A DNA stretch of 24,860 bases from Sediminibacterium sp. GTDB taxonomy: Bacteria > Bacteroidota > Bacteroidia > Chitinophagales > Chitinophagaceae. The stretch spans positions 1-24,860 of the forward strand of contig JALQXE010000006.1 in assembly GCA_023263235.1 (NCBI GenBank), in the 5' to 3' direction. Numbering within the stretch: position 1 is the stretch's first letter; the number at the start of each line of letters is the position of its first letter. Under the pieces are notes generated by a model, which was not told the DNA's origin, did not search any database, and worked only from the letters and a program-made list of their open reading frames with translations. Both the position numbers and the translations under genes were made by a program. Positions 14,032 to 22,336 of the stretch are shown here, one piece after another.

Positions 14032-16152
14032 ATGAAAAAAATAAATAGCCAGTCACTATTAGAGCATCTGCTTTGGGTCATTAATCCATGTTTATTATTA
14101 ATCTCCATTTTTAGCAATAAGCTACAGATAGGTCCATGGCTTTCATGGATGGGTCAATGGCATCCTATTGTATTGCACTTCCCCATAGTATTGGGCTTAC
14201 TCATTGGTTTGTATATGATGGTAAATTACAAACCCAATGTAGAAGCAAGTTTTGAAAGAAAGGTTTTTATTATTCATGCTATATTGGCTGCAATTGTTGC
14301 AGTATTAGGAATATTTATTTCAAACGGCGGAAATTATGATAAAAAAATATTGCTACTTCATCAATGGGGTGGCGTCACCATTGCCTATTTAGCATGGATC
14401 GTTGTGCTCATTCCTAAACAATATTTTATAGCACACCCATTGTTTAGAAAACTTTTGGGCTTAGGTTATATCTTAGTGATCATTATATTCACACACAAAG
14501 GAGGTCAGCTTACTCATGGGAAAGAAGTATTATCAATGCCAAAAAACTTGAAAGCAGAAGTCGCCACTAATAAATCCGATTCCTTATTAACGGTTTATGA
14601 AAAAGCGGTACAACCCATTTTAATGAATAAATGCGTAAGCTGTCATGGTGGCGATAAAATAAAAGGGGGTTTACAATTAACAAGCATTGAGCTCATTAAA
14701 AAAGGAGGCGAACATGGAAATCAAATATTGGAACGCATTCACTTGCCTTTGAATAATGAAAAGCATATGCCCCCTATTGACAATAAACAACTCACTAAAG
14801 AGGAGCTGGCAATTATTACCAAATGGATGCAATTAGGAGGTGATTTAAATAAATCCTTAAAATCCCTTAATAAAAAAGATAGTTTATACATTTTAGCAAG
14901 TCAGTACATAGCTCCAACCAGTAATTCAGCTACCGCCCAGCCAAGCCTGGAGGAGTACAATAGCAATTATGTTACAGTTAAATATGATTATTACGGCTCA
15001 GATAAAATAAACGTAAGCTTTTTTCAAGGTAGTTTTTATAAAACAGCATTTTTAGAAAAGCTATCAACTATAAAAGACCAAATTATTACACTCAATATGC
15101 AAAATATTCCTTTGCAAAAAAAGGATATTGATATCATAGTCAGCTTTTCCAATTTAGAGAAATTAAATTTGAACTATACTAAATTAAAGATCGAGGAAAT
15201 ACAGGGTTTGAGCGTTTTAAAAAAATTAAAGTCCTTATCACTAGCTGGAATGAATGTAGAAAATAATAAGTTAGAAGCTATAATAAAAACAGGAAGTCTA
15301 CAAAAGCTTCAGTTATGGGCGAGCGGCTTATATAAAAAGGATTTGAACAGTTTAATGACAAAATTTCCATCCATTCAATTTAATGTAGGTGACAACTTGG
15401 AAGATTCTATTATGAAATTAAACAAGCCTACTATACAACAGGATAGCACCATTATAACAGACAATGTAACAGTACCCATCAAGCACTATTTAAATGGGGT
15501 AACAATCAAATATACCATTGACGACTCTGAACCAGACAGTATTAATAGTCCTACTTATACCGCACCCTTAAAGCTTTATAAAAACACTACTGTAAAAACA
15601 AAAGTATTTAAAAAAGGATGGATATCAAGTGATGTGGTACAACAAACATTCTATAAATCCTCTTTAAATGCAGACAGCATAATATTGCTTACACAACCCG
15701 ATGCTAAATATATAGGCAAAGGGGGTAATACAATTATAGATCACGAATTGGGAGAAATGAACTTTGGAAATGGAAAATGGTTGGGCTATAATAAAACCAA
15801 TATGGAATTTGTAATGCAGTTTGCAACAGCTACCGTTATGAATGAAGTAATTTTTAATTCACTCATTAATACAGGCAGTTATATATTTCCAATTCAATCT
15901 ATCACCGTAGAAGCAAGTACGGATGGTAAAACCTATAAGCCACTACAATCACAGGATTTCACTAGCATAACAAAAGCTTATACAAAGGAAACCAATATTA
16001 ATCAGCTACAGTCCTTTAAAGTAAAAGTAGACAAGGGGACTGCCTACCCTTTTTATAAGTTTACATTGCGCAACTTAAAACAATTGCCTAACTGGCATCC
16101 TGGTAAGGGAACTCCTGCTTGGATTTTTGTTGACGAAGTATTTTTCAATTAA
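14032..16152 (+). CDS. Membrane cytochrome protein: DUF2231-like, PSCyt1, LRR, chitobiase-like and discoidin-like domains
   Basis: A 706-residue protein of unusual build. Residues about 10-160 hold four or five membrane helices with histidine motifs 'WHPIVLHFPI', 'LLHQWGG' and 'THKGGQLTHG', like DUF2231 proteins. Residues about 185-275 form a PSCyt1 cytochrome domain with C201-x2-C204-H205 and 'HMPP' as possible sixth ligand. Residues about 325-465 are leucine-rich repeats ('LEKLNLNYTKLKIEEIQGL'). Residues about 470-545 resemble a chitobiase C-terminal/Fn3-like module ('TIKYTIDDSEPDS'). Residues about 555-706 resemble an F5/8 type C (discoidin) domain ('ITVEASTDGKTYKPL', 'FYKFTLRN'). It is the last gene of the operon, and its stop overlaps the stop of the convergent gene. 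It is probably a membrane-anchored haem protein with glycan- or protein-binding domains outside the cell membrane. Confidence 0.83.
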   Translation: MKKINSQSLLEHLLWVINPCLLLISIFSNKLQIGPWLSWMGQWHPIVLHFPIVLGLLIGLYMMVNYKPNVEASFERKVFIIHAILAAIVAVLGIFISNGGNYDKKILLLHQWGGVTIAYLAWIVVLIPKQYFIAHPLFRKLLGLGYILVIIIFTHKGGQLTHGKEVLSMPKNLKAEVATNKSDSLLTVYEKAVQPILMNKCVSCHGGDKIKGGLQLTSIELIKKGGEHGNQILERIHLPLNNEKHMPPIDNKQLTKEELAIITKWMQLGGDLNKSLKSLNKKDSLYILASQYIAPTSNSATAQPSLEEYNSNYVTVKYDYYGSDKINVSFFQGSFYKTAFLEKLSTIKDQIITLNMQNIPLQKKDIDIIVSFSNLEKLNLNYTKLKIEEIQGLSVLKKLKSLSLAGMNVENNKLEAIIKTGSLQKLQLWASGLYKKDLNSLMTKFPSIQFNVGDNLEDSIMKLNKPTIQQDSTIITDNVTVPIKHYLNGVTIKYTIDDSEPDSINSPTYTAPLKLYKNTTVKTKVFKKGWISSDVVQQTFYKSSLNADSIILLTQPDAKYIGKGGNTIIDHELGEMNFGNGKWLGYNKTNMEFVMQFATATVMNEVIFNSLINTGSYIFPIQSITVEASTDGKTYKPLQSQDFTSITKAYTKETNINQLQSFKVKVDKGTAYPFYKFTLRNLKQLPNWHPGKGTPAWIFVDEVFFN

Positions 16153-18356
16153 CGTATTAGCATCCACTTATAACTATTTGCAGGAATAGTCACCGAAACT
16201 TGAATGTTATGTTCAGTGTTAATGGAATGATTGGTAGCTATACCTTCACTATCTAATAATTTTACTGTAGCCTTTATGCCTGTATAATACATAGGTAGGG
16301 TTATACTTTTAGTAATGGATGTATTGCTGGGATTAAATAACATTACAAATCCTTTGTCGGTACCAGTTGGATCCACATGCATCCACCCATCCCAATCTCT
16401 TCCGTCGGCTCTTCTTAAACTAATGATATCTGCATTTAAAATGGTGCGGTATTTTTTATACCAGTCAACTGTATTGCGTACCATGTTTAAAGTAGGTTCA
16501 GCATCATATAAACGTGGCCCTCTATAACATGCTTGTATACCAGCACCAAAATATTGCATCATTAATTGCTGGTATTCTTTTAGATGATCCTGCAAGGGTT
16601 CCAAAACTGCTTCTGGCCCGCCTCCTTGATATTTTGTAAGCGGTACAAAACCCCAACCCATAGAAGGAATTTTCTCTTTGGTTCCATCAATTATATTTTG
16701 ACGGTTTAAAATAATTTGCTGTTCACGAGATAGCGAAAAATTTACTTCTCTATATCCAACTGCAATTTTGTGCGTGCCGTCTAAAAAATACCAATCCGGT
16801 GCGTTTATATACACCCCCATTGCATTTAAGGTTTGGTATAAACCTTTTTGGATATTCATTTGTTTCCATTGAGAATCATCCAAACCTTTATGTCCCGGGT
16901 GAGCAGTAGATGCACAAACATCTCCAGGATAAGGTCCATCATTTTCCCAAATATCAAATTTTGTTTCTTTGAAAAAGTGAACAATCTTGTCTCGGTAGTT
17001 CAAGCCCCATACACTTCCAAAGCAAGGTGCATTACCAAAAAAGGCACCCCCTGGTTTACCAGTGGTTGCATCAATAACATCATGTTCTGGTCCAATGGTG
17101 CGGCTGCTAAACAAAGAGTATCCTCCCAATAAAATTTTCTTTTGATGTGCATAATTAGCCAAGTCCTTCCATCTATTTATGTTTTGCACACTGGTATCTT
17201 CCATATTTAAATGACTACCAAAGCTTAAAATCACTGCTTCAAAACCGGTGGCCACGCATTGATCAATAGCAGTTTTTACTTCCTCATCGCTTTTGCTTAC
17301 CAAGTGCATGAAAATTGGATTCTGTGTAACCCAAGGTGCAACTGTTCGGTACATTTTTTTAATCATTAATCCTCTTCGGGTGCGGTCATAACTATCCATT
17401 AATAATTCAAAAGTTCGAACCGATGTAAATATTTCATTTGGTGCTAAATCAATACCAGGTGCTTTATCGGGGTATACTCTTAATAAGCAAGGTGTTTGAT
17501 AATTATAATTTACTTGTGAAGTGTATGTTGAATCTATGTCCCAATGTGTTGTATGATCGCTAATATCGTAGCGCATGGAATTATTAAAAGCATAATTGGT
17601 TTCAATATAAATGCCATGCTGTTTTTTCATTTCTTCGGGTTTGCCAACCACTGCACTTTCTTCTTCTACCAATCCCAACACCTCATTAACAACTCTATCT
17701 AACTTTATTTGATTAGGTCCATTTTTAACACTTACCCATTTGCTTAGTAAAGGCAATCCATCATAAATATTATAATGTACACTTACTTCAATACCCTTTA
17801 ACTGTGGAATTTTGGATGTAAAATGTAAAATCAATTGTTTGCCTTTGAATTTTTTTACGGATGCCCTATAGGCGTCAGGCATCCAAGTTTGTGCATTGTA
17901 TTTAACAAAACTATCAATTGAAGTACTTGTATAATGGGTAAAATAAAAATCTTCATCTTTAGCAGTTAGCTGCTTTTCCCAATCTAAATTTAAATAGGCT
18001 TTCTCCTTTTGGCCATGCAATCCTCCCACAGCATAATTAATTTTATCAATTACAATATTTGCTTCTGGCTCAATGCTTCTTATTAATTGTTGACCTGTAC
18101 TTAGATTTGTAAAATCTATGCAAGCAATATTCGGACTTATTAAAAAGGTTCTTCTTACTAATCCATTTTCAATGACAATTTCTTTATTGTTAGTATTAAT
18201 TTTAGCGGGATAATTATGGTTGTCTAATAACCAATCCTTGTTTGGATATGATGTTGTTAAATCCTGGGTGTTCATTTTTTGAGCAAACAATAAATTCAGT
18301 TGTAAAAAAATAGTAATGCTACATAAAAAATGATATTTATTAAAGTGCATAAACAA
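16149..18356 (-). CDS. Secreted alpha-galactosidase-like glycoside hydrolase (GH clan-D-like)
   Basis: A 735-residue secreted protein with an N-terminal signal (about residues 1-25, ending LLFAQ; M3 is an alternative start). The N-terminal half (about 45-300) looks like the beta-sandwich domain that precedes GH36-type barrels ('ENGLVRRTFLISPNIACIDF', 'VGGLHGQKEKAYLN'). The middle is barrel-like. 'KFDIWENDGPYPGD' puts K466 and D468 in a K-x-D motif like the nucleophile strand of clan-D enzymes. 'CYRGPRLYD' (R615, D618) could hold the acid/base. 'DPTGTDKGFVMLFNPSN' near the end is the usual C-terminal sandwich. It lies 15 nt after thuA-like, in the same direction. I recognise the superfamily, not the exact GH family or the linkage cleaved. 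Confidence 0.65.
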   Translation of the reverse strand: MFMHFNKYHFLCSITIFLQLNLLFAQKMNTQDLTTSYPNKDWLLDNHNYPAKINTNNKEIVIENGLVRRTFLISPNIACIDFTNLSTGQQLIRSIEPEANIVIDKINYAVGGLHGQKEKAYLNLDWEKQLTAKDEDFYFTHYTSTSIDSFVKYNAQTWMPDAYRASVKKFKGKQLILHFTSKIPQLKGIEVSVHYNIYDGLPLLSKWVSVKNGPNQIKLDRVVNEVLGLVEEESAVVGKPEEMKKQHGIYIETNYAFNNSMRYDISDHTTHWDIDSTYTSQVNYNYQTPCLLRVYPDKAPGIDLAPNEIFTSVRTFELLMDSYDRTRRGLMIKKMYRTVAPWVTQNPIFMHLVSKSDEEVKTAIDQCVATGFEAVILSFGSHLNMEDTSVQNINRWKDLANYAHQKKILLGGYSLFSSRTIGPEHDVIDATTGKPGGAFFGNAPCFGSVWGLNYRDKIVHFFKETKFDIWENDGPYPGDVCASTAHPGHKGLDDSQWKQMNIQKGLYQTLNAMGVYINAPDWYFLDGTHKIAVGYREVNFSLSREQQIILNRQNIIDGTKEKIPSMGWGFVPLTKYQGGGPEAVLEPLQDHLKEYQQLMMQYFGAGIQACYRGPRLYDAEPTLNMVRNTVDWYKKYRTILNADIISLRRADGRDWDGWMHVDPTGTDKGFVMLFNPSNTSITKSITLPMYYTGIKATVKLLDSEGIATNHSINTEHNIQVSVTIPANSYKWMLIR

Positions 18357-18371
18357 AATTTAAATTTACAT

Positions 18372-19133
18372 TTATTTTTTACCAGTAGCCGCCCAGATAA
18401 TTCCAGCTGCTATATGGCTTAAATAAGTAGGATCGGAGAAATCGGAAGGCATATGTCCAAGATTGGTATAAAAGGAACGGCCACCATCATAATAATGATA
18501 CCACGCAATTGGGTGAAAGCTTCCCATACCATTTCCAATATTATCTCCCCATTGTACTTTAGGATTGTATGAATTTTCATCAATTGATAAAACGGTTTTT
18601 AAGCCTTCCACTTTATCAGGTCCAAACTCATACCATTCGTCGGTCCATTGTTTGCGATTTAAAAAACCTTCTAATCCAGGAAAACTAGTATCTAGTACAT
18701 TTAATCTTGCACTTTGGATAGTAGGATGAATTTTAAACATCCTTCCTACTAATTTTGTATACCAAGCCCAGTCATATTCGGTATCAGAGGCACTGTGAAT
18801 ACCCATAAAACCTTTACCCGATTGAATAAAAGCTTCCATGGCTTTTTGCTCCTGTTCGTTAAAAATATCACCTGTTGTATTTAAAAAAATCACTGCCTGA
18901 TAATTGGCCAATGTTTTTTCATTAAAGCCATTATGGTCTTCTAATAAGTCTACTTGAAAATGATGCTTTACCCCCAATTGTTGTATAGCTAAAACACCAG
19001 CATGTATCGATTCGTGATGCCAACCCCTTGTAGTTGTCACTAACAAAGCCTTAAACTGCTTTTGTGAAAACGCAAAATTGGTACTTAACAGAAGTAAAAA
19101 AACAAGTAGCAATAAATTTCTTATTGGTTTCAT
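18372..19133 (-). CDS. Secreted ThuA domain-containing protein
   Basis: About 253 residues with a strong signal peptide (MKPIRNLLLLVFLLLLSTNFAFSQ). I chose this ATG; one nine bases upstream (19142) adds M-Y-A. The mature part is a single ThuA domain, a class I glutamine amidotransferase-like fold: 'ALLVTTTRGWHHESIH', 'AVIFLNTTGDIFNEQEQKAM', 'GKGFMGIHSASDTEYDW' and the C-terminal 'HPIAWYHYYDGGRSFYTNLGH'. ThuA proteins are linked to trehalose and other sugar use and are common beside glycoside hydrolases. Co-transcription with the downstream glycosidase (15 nt gap) supports a carbohydrate role. Enzymatic activity is not established for most family members. Confidence 0.92.
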   Translation of the reverse strand: MKPIRNLLLLVFLLLLSTNFAFSQKQFKALLVTTTRGWHHESIHAGVLAIQQLGVKHHFQVDLLEDHNGFNEKTLANYQAVIFLNTTGDIFNEQEQKAMEAFIQSGKGFMGIHSASDTEYDWAWYTKLVGRMFKIHPTIQSARLNVLDTSFPGLEGFLNRKQWTDEWYEFGPDKVEGLKTVLSIDENSYNPKVQWGDNIGNGMGSFHPIAWYHYYDGGRSFYTNLGHMPSDFSDPTYLSHIAAGIIWAATGKK

Positions 19134-19205
19134 AGCATACAATTGTATACTAAATATAAGAAATTCAGCACTAATCGGCTATTAAACAAATTACAAATAT
19201 GTTCA

Positions 19206-19940
19206 TTATCGGGTTCTAAAATCAATATTGTTAAAAACCGAAATTCTCAGCACATCTGACTGCAAATACCTATTGGGTACATTGAATTTTTGGTAAAGAT
19301 TTGTATAGCCTAGCTGTAAAATATTGGAGTTGTTGATGTAATAATAAAAACCCAGAAAAAAGCGGTTTTGGTCAAAAGTATTGTACACAATATTTTTTCC
19401 AAAGTTCAGATACAATTCCTCGGAGGTGACAAAAGAGAGGGACCCTTTTTCGAACTTATGTTTACTATTAAGGGGAAACTGCGCGAGTACATAATATCTG
19501 AGACGAGTACTAGGGTCGTATTCACCTGTAGGTAATTTATTTTGAACAGACTCCCTAAATCTTTCTTCTACGCGTAACCATTGAATCCATTTTGAAGATG
19601 CATTATTGGTATTTAATTGAACCATGGCCCAAGGGCGCAATTCAGCAATATGATTAATATGTGCATTGTTAGGATAGCCATCCACATAAGTAAATGCGGC
19701 AGTGTATTTTAAATTTGATTTAGCAAAATATGAAGCACCCGCTGTATACTCACCTACATTCTTAGCATGTGTGAATCCATCAATTAATTTTAATTGCAGA
19801 TCCAACCAACTCCCCCATTTTTCCGAATACCTATTTTGATTTAAATAATCCCACCAAGACTCTTGTGCATGAGAGGTTTGCGCATTACCCTGAAATGAGT
19901 ATGTCAAAAGAAAAATATATAAAATAAATAAATTGCGCAT
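19206..19940 (-). CDS. DUF2490 domain-containing outer-membrane-like protein
   Basis: About 244 residues starting MRNLFILYIFLLTYSFQGNAQ, a clean signal peptide; an ATG 21 bases upstream (19961) is also in frame but adds charged residues ahead of it. The rest has alternating beta-strand pattern, aromatic girdles and a terminal strand 'LQSDVLRISVFNNIDFRTR', consistent with a small outer-membrane barrel. The 'WWDYLNQNRYSEKWGSWLDLQLKL' start and 'RLRYYVLAQFPLN' core match DUF2490. The function of this family is unknown. It lies 64 nt upstream of the ThuA-like gene on the same strand and could be part of that unit. Confidence 0.82.
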   Translation of the reverse strand: MRNLFILYIFLLTYSFQGNAQTSHAQESWWDYLNQNRYSEKWGSWLDLQLKLIDGFTHAKNVGEYTAGASYFAKSNLKYTAAFTYVDGYPNNAHINHIAELRPWAMVQLNTNNASSKWIQWLRVEERFRESVQNKLPTGEYDPSTRLRYYVLAQFPLNSKHKFEKGSLSFVTSEELYLNFGKNIVYNTFDQNRFFLGFYYYINNSNILQLGYTNLYQKFNVPNRYLQSDVLRISVFNNIDFRTR

Positions 19941-20042
19941 TTGTGTACGCAATTTCCTCAATTATATAGAAAGCAACAAAAAAAGGAACATTTTAGGCGT
20001 ATTGGCGGGGAATGAGGATATTTGTGGACTAAATCTAACTCA

Positions 20043-21203
20043 ATGACAATATCAGTTTGGGAACAGTCTACCTATTATGCTCCAAAGGACGTAGTAATTA
20101 TTGGATGTGGCTTTGTGGGCCTATGGACGGCTTATGAGCTCATTCATAAAAACCCAAAATTAAACATTACCATCTTAGAGCGTGGGGTAATTCCATCAGG
20201 TGCCAGTACCCGCAATGCAGGATTTAGTTGTTTTGGAAGTGTTTCAGAGCTCATGTATGATGTACAATTAATGGGCGAGGCCAATATGTTGGAAACTGTG
20301 AAAATGCGTTATGATGGTTTACAGCGCATTCAAAAGGTATTTAATAAAAAAGAAATTGATTATGATCGGTTTGGTGGCTATGAATTATTTGAAGAAGGCG
20401 GCCCCTACGATATCAATAAATTGGATGCAGACATTGCTTACTTAAATAAAGTATTAGCACCCGTTTTAAAAACACCAAAGAAAAACGGAAAGTATCTTCC
20501 TATCTATTCCAACGAAACAAAAAAAATAAAGCAACTAGGTTTTCAAAAAATAAATGCATTGGCCTTTAGTCCATTTGAAGGACAATTAAATTCAGCAAAA
20601 CTAGTATTGGCTTTACAACAAGCAGTGCAAGCAAAAGGTGTACAAATATTATTTAATACCGAAGTGAAAAAGTTTAAGTCACACAAAAAAGGCGTGACCA
20701 TCAAAACAAATTTAGAAGCAGTATTAGAAACAAAGCAGTTGTTAATATGTACCAATGGTTTTGCAAAACAATTACTCCCCGCATTAGACGTAGTACCTGC
20801 AAGAGGTCAGGTATTTATTACTGAGCCCATACCTAATTTAAAATTTAAAGGTACTTTTCATTTTGATGAAGGATTTTATTATTTCAGAAATGTTGGCAAC
20901 CGATTATTATTAGGTGGTGCGCGTAATAAAGATTTTAAAAACGAAAAAACTACTTCATTAGAAACTTCATCAATCATTCAAAAAACATTAGAGGATTTTA
21001 TGATGAAGCGTATTTTACCCAAAGGTGCTAAAAAACCAAAAATTGAATTAAGATGGAGTGGAACAATGGGTATGGGTGCTATCAAAAAACCAATCATAAA
21101 GGAAGTGCAGCCTAATATATACTGTGCAGTCCGCATGAGTGGTATGGGTGTAGCCATTGCACCTATTGTTGCTCAAAGAGCAGTAGCATTAATGAAACAT
21201 TAA
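20043..21203 (+). CDS. FAD-dependent oxidoreductase, DAO (glycine/D-amino-acid oxidase) family
   Basis: A flavoprotein that would oxidise an amine or amino acid. The ATG at 20043 gives 386 residues and a normal N-terminus (MTISVWEQSTYY); a TTG at 20022 in the same frame would add seven residues. Residues about 16-50 form the Rossmann FAD site (VVIIGCGFVGLWTAYELI, then ILERG at the strand-2 acidic end). 'ASTRNAGFSCFGS' is the second DAO flavin motif. The C-terminal 'RWSGTMGMGAIKKPII' and 'MSGMGVAIAPIVAQRAV' close the FAD pocket. The protein resembles the gamma-glutamylputrescine oxidase/DadA group by layout, but the substrate is not determined. It is followed after 38 nt by trmB. Confidence 0.9.
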   Translation: MTISVWEQSTYYAPKDVVIIGCGFVGLWTAYELIHKNPKLNITILERGVIPSGASTRNAGFSCFGSVSELMYDVQLMGEANMLETVKMRYDGLQRIQKVFNKKEIDYDRFGGYELFEEGGPYDINKLDADIAYLNKVLAPVLKTPKKNGKYLPIYSNETKKIKQLGFQKINALAFSPFEGQLNSAKLVLALQQAVQAKGVQILFNTEVKKFKSHKKGVTIKTNLEAVLETKQLLICTNGFAKQLLPALDVVPARGQVFITEPIPNLKFKGTFHFDEGFYYFRNVGNRLLLGGARNKDFKNEKTTSLETSSIIQKTLEDFMMKRILPKGAKKPKIELRWSGTMGMGAIKKPIIKEVQPNIYCAVRMSGMGVAIAPIVAQRAVALMKH

Positions 21204-21229
21204 ATCCTTACAAGTAATTAGTTAGGAAG

Positions 21230-21237
21230 TATATTTG
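21230..21237 (+). promoter_or_regulatory. -7 box TATATTTG directly before trmB
   Basis: Exact TAnnTTTG match only 4 nt before the ATG at 21242. A transcript initiated from it would have almost no leader. No clear -33 box is seen at the normal distance. Confidence 0.4.
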
Positions 21238-21241
21238 CGTT

Positions 21242-22099
21242 ATGGGTCAAAAGAAATTAATCAAGTTTGCGGCTATTAAAGAGTATGAGAATGTGCTGGA
21301 ATACCCCCATGATATGCCAGGCAAATGGAATGCATTTTTTTCTGAATTAAAAAAAGGTACCGTAAATATAGAATTGAATAATTTGGCTATTACACAAGCG
21401 TCACAAAACAGCGTCACAAATACAAAGCCCTTGGTTTTAGAACTCGCTTGTGGACGTGGTGAATATGCAGTGGGATTGGGACGTATGTTTGCCAATGAAA
21501 ATTTTGTTGGATTGGATTTAAAAGGAAATAGAATTTGGAAAGGCGCTAGCATTGCCAATAGAGACGGATTAAAAAATGTTGCATTTGTAAGAACACAGAT
21601 AGATCAGGTAACACAGTACTTTGCAAAGGACGAAGTAAATGAAATATGGATCACCTTTCCCGATCCTCAGTTGAGATTATCCAAAGCAAAAAAGCGATTA
21701 ACGCACCCTAAATTTTTAAGATTGTACCAACAGTTTTTAAAAAAAGAAGGCACTGATCATAAAACAGGTACAGTTCATTTAAAAACAGATAGCCCCAATT
21801 TATATTTATTCACAAAAACAGTGATTGAATTGTATGGTCTAAGTTTAATTACGGCAACCGATGATTTATATGGAACAGCGTTTATGCAATCTGATAAATG
21901 GGACGATCGTTGCGCTATTAAAACTTATTATGAAGGTTTAAATATATCAAGTAGTAATCGCATTCACTACATTCAATTTAAATTAGACAAGGAATTGCCT
22001 ATTGAATTGGATGAAAAATTAAAAGATATTATTGCCGAGTTTGAAATAACCGAGACACATGATAGTTTAGCACGTAAGGGTAAACAAGCCATGGAATAG
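21242..22099 (+). CDS. trmB: tRNA (guanine-N7-)-methyltransferase TrmB
   Basis: SAM-dependent enzyme that makes m7G46 in the variable loop of tRNAs. Of 285 residues, the first 60 or so are a family-typical but long N-terminal part (MGQKKLIKFAAIKEYENV). Motif I is 'VLELACGRGEYAVGLGR', the acidic end of strand 2 is 'FVGLDLKGNRIWKGA', and the diagnostic catalytic segment is 'EIWITFPDPQLRLSKAKKRL'. 'HLKTDSPNLYLFT' is the conserved later motif. Usual bacterial TrmB is 210-240 residues, so this one carries modest extensions, including a C-terminal 'ETHDSLARKGKQAME' tail typical of Bacteroidota. It is first of a likely three-gene unit with a DUF5522 gene and an ATL gene. Confidence 0.93.
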   Translation: MGQKKLIKFAAIKEYENVLEYPHDMPGKWNAFFSELKKGTVNIELNNLAITQASQNSVTNTKPLVLELACGRGEYAVGLGRMFANENFVGLDLKGNRIWKGASIANRDGLKNVAFVRTQIDQVTQYFAKDEVNEIWITFPDPQLRLSKAKKRLTHPKFLRLYQQFLKKEGTDHKTGTVHLKTDSPNLYLFTKTVIELYGLSLITATDDLYGTAFMQSDKWDDRCAIKTYYEGLNISSSNRIHYIQFKLDKELPIELDEKLKDIIAEFEITETHDSLARKGKQAME

Positions 22100-22123
22100 A
22101 ATAAGATAGAAGCAAGCAACAGC

Positions 22124-22336
22124 ATGATTAAAGATGAAGATTACTATATTGACCCTAAAGGAAACTGGGTATTCACTGCAGCCTATCATGAGGCAAGAGG
22201 CTACTGCTGTGGAAATGCATGCCTTCACTGTCCATTTAACTATGAGGCAGTTCCTGAACCCATAAAAACAAGAGCACAATTAATAAGAGCAACCCTTAGT
22301 AAAAACGTTAATGATGCAATACACCCCAAAGACTAA
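22124..22336 (+). CDS. DUF5522 family small Cys-rich protein
   Basis: A 70-residue protein with the core 'YYIDPKGNWVFTAAYHEARG' followed by 'YCCGNACLHCPFNY'. The four cysteines in CC-x3-C-x-HCP could bind zinc or an Fe-S cluster (inference). Small proteins of this family are found through Bacteroidota and also in eukaryotes; no function is established. It starts 24 nt after trmB, and its last 26 nt overlap the start of the ATL gene in another frame, so translation is probably coupled. Confidence 0.85.
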   Translation: MIKDEDYYIDPKGNWVFTAAYHEARGYCCGNACLHCPFNYEAVPEPIKTRAQLIRATLSKNVNDAIHPKD

